A DNA stretch of 16,116 nucleotides from Anaerolineae bacterium (GTDB taxonomy: Bacteria > Chloroflexota > Anaerolineae > JAFGEY01): positions 1-16,116 of the forward strand of contig JAFGEY010000549.1 of the NCBI GenBank assembly GCA_016931365.1, in the 5' to 3' direction. The notes under the pieces were generated by a model. It was not told where the DNA came from, did not search any database, and saw nothing but the letters and a program-made list of their open reading frames with translations. Of the stretch, positions 15,701 to 16,116 are shown one piece after another. The position numbers were made by a program, and so were the translations under genes. Numbering within the stretch: the stretch's first letter is position 1; each line of letters opens with the position of its first letter.

Positions 15701-16109
15701 GCGCCAGTTATCGTCGCCGGTGATCCAAATCTGGCAAGATGTGCTGGTGCTGCCGCTGGTGGGCACCATCGACTCGCAGCGCGCGCTGCGGGTGATGGAA
15801 GACTTGCTCACCGGCATCACCCGTTTTCAGGCCGAGCAGGTCATCATCGATGTGACCGGCGTGCCGGTGATGGATGTGGCTGTGGTCAACCACTTGATGC
15901 AGACGATCAAGGCGGCGACCCTGCTCGGCGCACGGTGTATGCTGGTGGGCATCGACTCGGAAAAGGCGCAAACCATCGTGCAGCTCGGACTTGACTGGAA
16001 GGGCATTCGCACGTATAGTAATCTCAGGGCTGGTATCCAGGCGGCTTTGGGCGAGTTGGGCTACACCATCAGTCCACTGGAGCCGTCCGCTGAGGAGGAA
16101 ACGTTATGA
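9768..16109 (+). CDS. Giant multi-GAF/PAS-STAS sensor protein (RsbR-like, 2113 aa)
   Basis: The start is ATG 9768, five nt after the previous stop, with AAGGGG (9754-9759) as ribosome site. Order: a helical N-domain (1-130, RsbR-N-like by pattern, tentative); GAF1 (160-312); GAF2 (318-480); PAS1 (490-610); GAF3 (615-775); GAF4 (800-950); GAF5 (972-1125); PAS2 (1145-1255); GAF6 (1262-1420); GAF7 (1445-1597); GAF8 (1610-1778); GAF9 (1797-1952); coiled coil; STAS (1982-2100). Helical linkers join the domains. No membrane helix, kinase, GGDEF or HTH is visible, so STAS is the only output. The STAS has IIDVTGVPVMDVAVVNHL: Val2037 replaces the Thr of the DT phospho-site, while Thr2069 in AQTIVQLG is kept. 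Most RsbR proteins are about 280 aa; this one is about seven times longer. The uninterrupted frame and conserved motifs argue that it is a true single gene. Confidence 0.88.
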   Translation: MSSGSPAQAVRQRLDELVARAVQRIAEADLPGMSVLAQPVVQQSVHNLYAALLDAWERGTPKLLVDVAGQQAETRRRQGIEDAELAQVASLLTHTLEDELSAQKLTDKQRTEVTPLLAALSAAFGSRINAFELRKGGDDMQNRQEFDYERILHQLETSAQVSRQLTAALDLDDLLLQVVELIKSRFDYYHVHVYLLDPESGDLIMREGTGEVGRQLRARGHRIPLGTGLVGGVGKTGIASLVGDVSQNPQWLPNDLLPGTRSELTVSLPIGDRILGVLDVQSNQVGGLTNADLQLMESLGQQIAVAVQNATLFRETRAVSLISRAVSSGLGRDEVFGAVSRELKAVLEFDYMTLATFYEITGRVELIGVEDQSGGDIPLEEGVQLALDQCVPGIAMGENRVLIVPNLADEAFATFIDAEILLKNGMRSLLSVPLAAQGRVVGAINLVSRQERAFTAADAHLMEQISGQLASALTNAMVFENIQQMVSARTAEIAIFRTMAENASEAIALTNVEQMITYANPAFYRTYGYNPQCDDLSRRSLTSFIETEDEGALSDEVRDHVLRGEDWHKDLIHLRQDGTHFAGDATVFGIHDEANNLVAFAAIIHDVTAERKIMEISRAASSTPELDRLAPLVLVKIAEGTDIDRIVLILYDEINAGGPQSMSIIAVYDPEMGGQLVANERLTTAQSPFSVLVYYERSSIFVADVATDERLTENGRTLLLDHGLLSMLALPIWVRDKIVGMVGIDWRKRVDLSKEQIDLYQTMVNQVSTAVENARLVSQQQYELETTLDRRVREAATAIEVGQAIGTAPQLEELFSRVVTLITERFGYYHAHVYQVDPHHNDLEMMAGYGEPGRIMKEHGHRIPMGRGLVGTAAQTGQPVRVGDVSRQENWLPNELLPETRSEIAVPIKLSNRVLGVLDVQSAQLNGLTEDDELLMLGLCGQIATAINNTQLVEQLQTAQMAAQERAYQLELSAGVSQELASTLDLEILLSQVVELIRDGFDYYHVHIYLVDKETDTLVMMEGTGEPGSIMKQRGHRIPIGKGLVGKAAQTGVPVWVSDVSQDEAWLSNPLLPETRSEIAVPLKMGQSLVGVLDVQDSQVGGLTVSDLALLEGLGGQIAVAVQNALTFKNIEAEIESRTREVRRFQSLAENATDAILIVDLESRITFANNACYQLYGYDRQSQAMDRQSMARLWPPEARDLMDQAVGQALDGGWRGRVSQVCRSGKRITVSMTLFALRDAQNNPSAIGVSARDMTTDELIDQVSHVIGTVGSLPELAVELLRVVIQGVSIDRGHFVIYEGTGADGPQTAHLLAGYDEKAPDVVEMDVSTDFDQHTIHRYLYESCHALVCNPGEAHEAKMEQVCYELDREIFVAFPLIIQNQVGGMLLFDRERSDQPFSEAEIDFFNTITQQISLVAANFILRQERQRETQRELDRRRQETLTTTEVAQTIAAATAQNELFQRVVTLVKERFNYYHAHLYEYVPERHELVLVAGYGEPGRIMVERGHRLVVGGRGLNSTAVITRSPVLVSDTRQDPNWLPNELLPETRSELAVPILMGDRVLGVLDVQQNAVGGLTQADQNLLLNLCGQIASAMENTRLLEEMQTSLRRTSLLLNLSTALSSLTDVQAIADAMAEQLMAISSIERCWVAICIWYDKQDVPETARVYALRDRDSAFKGGVVIDTTFTLSHYPMLVKQVMVNRGALVIDDVGSDERLSDRERQLMQSDGAVSAVVIPMVAGERVLGFFTLADRQPYVFSAADIELYLGVSNQGAISLSNALALSQTREALEDETRLYESSRAIATATTLNALTGAIIEQIAATHVDRCEIMLFEQRGSRTSINVAGAWCNAGQIPPSGTRYRPETYPLSALIERLDVQGTRLVIDAEFADLPEPVRASLVERGVKALVLVPLIAGEEYIGFLSIERHLSSTFNPESLRLYGTIASQSAVALRNVQLLQISQNQLDDLQTSYNEVSRLAETVRQLSSPVIQIWQDVLVLPLVGTIDSQRALRVMEDLLTGITRFQAEQVIIDVTGVPVMDVAVVNHLMQTIKAATLLGARCMLVGIDSEKAQTIVQLGLDWKGIRTYSNLRAGIQAALGELGYTISPLEPSAEEETL
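10172..10179 (+). promoter_or_regulatory. Strong internal Shine-Dalgarno before in-frame ATG at codon 140 of the giant sensor
   Basis: GGGAGGAG lies 5 nt upstream of an in-frame ATG at 10185 (Met140). It falls exactly at the junction between the helical N-domain and the GAF array. It could drive a second product of 1974 aa lacking the N-domain, or mark an old gene fusion. It is a better ribosome site than the one serving the annotated start. Confidence 0.5.
11229..12615 (+). repeat. Internal duplicated module, copy A: PAS1-GAF3-GAF4 of the giant sensor
   Basis: The module starts at a junction of the form RTxE...F...AENAxxAI, followed by a PAS, a GAF with xIDRxxxxxYxE..GPQ...AxYD (GAF3), then a YYHAH-type GAF (GAF4). 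The same order and motifs recur at 13173-14556. At the DNA level GAF4 and GAF5 share the 20-mer TTGCTGCCCGAAACCAGGTC. Confidence 0.6.
13173..14556 (+). repeat. Internal duplicated module, copy B: PAS2-GAF6-GAF7 of the giant sensor
   Basis: This is the second copy of the PAS-GAF-GAF order. The junction reads SRTREVRRFQSLAENATDAI, GAF6 has SIDR...IYEGTGADGPQ...LAGYD, and GAF7 has NYYHAH, GYGEPGRIM and LLPETRSELAVPI like GAF4. GAF5, just before it, resembles GAF1, so the duplication may have included that domain too; GAF2 has no counterpart in this copy. Confidence 0.6.
16092..16098 (+). promoter_or_regulatory. Strong Shine-Dalgarno for the gene starting at 16106
   Basis: GAGGAGG lies inside the last codons of the giant sensor gene (SAEEETL) and 7 nt before ATG 16106. 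Its placement supports a real translation start at the right edge of the window. Confidence 0.75.
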
Positions 16110-16116
16110 TCGAAGC
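16106..16116 (+). CDS. Start of a further operon gene, cut by the window edge
   Basis: ATG 16106 overlaps the TGA stop of the giant sensor in an ATGA arrangement, the usual sign of translational coupling, and is preceded by GAGGAGG at ideal spacing. Only MIE and two bases of the next codon (GC, so Ala) are visible, so no family can be read. From context, after four RsbR-like sensors, an RsbS-type stand-alone STAS protein followed by an RsbT-type kinase would be expected, but this is inference only. Confidence 0.6.

Noticed and set aside
9768..16109. Histidine kinase, GGDEF or PP2C output in the giant sensor
   Set aside because: No H-box, N/G1/G2 boxes, GGDEF or metal-binding Asp motifs of PP2C; the last domain is clearly STAS.
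1..16116. CRISPR array, tRNA, rRNA, insertion sequence or phage genes
   Set aside because: No regularly spaced direct repeats, no cloverleaf or rRNA motifs, and no transposase or integrase motifs were seen on either strand.

Overview
The window looks like chromosomal DNA from a Chloroflexota bacterium (Anaerolineae or Caldilineae-like). This rests on the GC-rich codon use, the very typical Chloroflexota GAF domains (YYHxH ... GxGEPGR ... RGHR ... LLPxTRSELAVPI ... LGVLDVQ), RsbR-style STAS domains joined to large sensor arrays, and a dispersed-type palindrome beside a stop codon. This is inference from protein style, not a database match. All real genes lie on the + strand; the long minus-strand open frames are shadows.

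Left part (1-4000): the 3' end of a sugar phosphate isomerase/epimerase (TIM barrel) with a strong intrinsic terminator; a sigma70-type promoter driving a small ribbon-helix-helix protein whose 3' end overlaps an alkaline-phosphatase-superfamily phosphodiesterase; a perfect 15-bp-arm palindrome on the stop codon of that gene; a META-domain (HslJ-like) lipoprotein with its own terminator; and an FmdB-type zinc-ribbon protein with two good promoters and a terminator-like hairpin.

Right part (4221-16116): one tight, co-directional operon of four consecutive sensor proteins of increasing size, all ending in an RsbR-type STAS domain and none carrying a kinase, cyclase or DNA-binding output domain. 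They are a multi-TM HAMP-STAS protein (544 aa), a 7TM-PAS-STAS protein (514 aa), a soluble GAF-PAS-GAF-PAS-STAS protein (764 aa), and a giant of 2113 aa with an RsbR-like helical N-terminus, nine GAF domains, two PAS domains and a C-terminal STAS. Gaps are 39, 28 and 5 nt. A further gene starts at 16106 in an ATGA overlap behind a strong Shine-Dalgarno and runs off the window.

The most economical reading is a multi-input stressosome-type (RsbR/RsbS/RsbT) sensing system. Two membrane-bound and two cytosolic RsbR paralogues would feed one STAS-based partner-switching core, with RsbS/RsbT-like partners probably encoded just beyond the right edge. The STAS phospho-acceptor position differs between the four (Thr in two, Val or Ala in the others). 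The giant carries signs of module duplication, a possible internal translation start that would drop its RsbR-like N-domain, and a histidine constellation with invariant spacing in a GAF subset.
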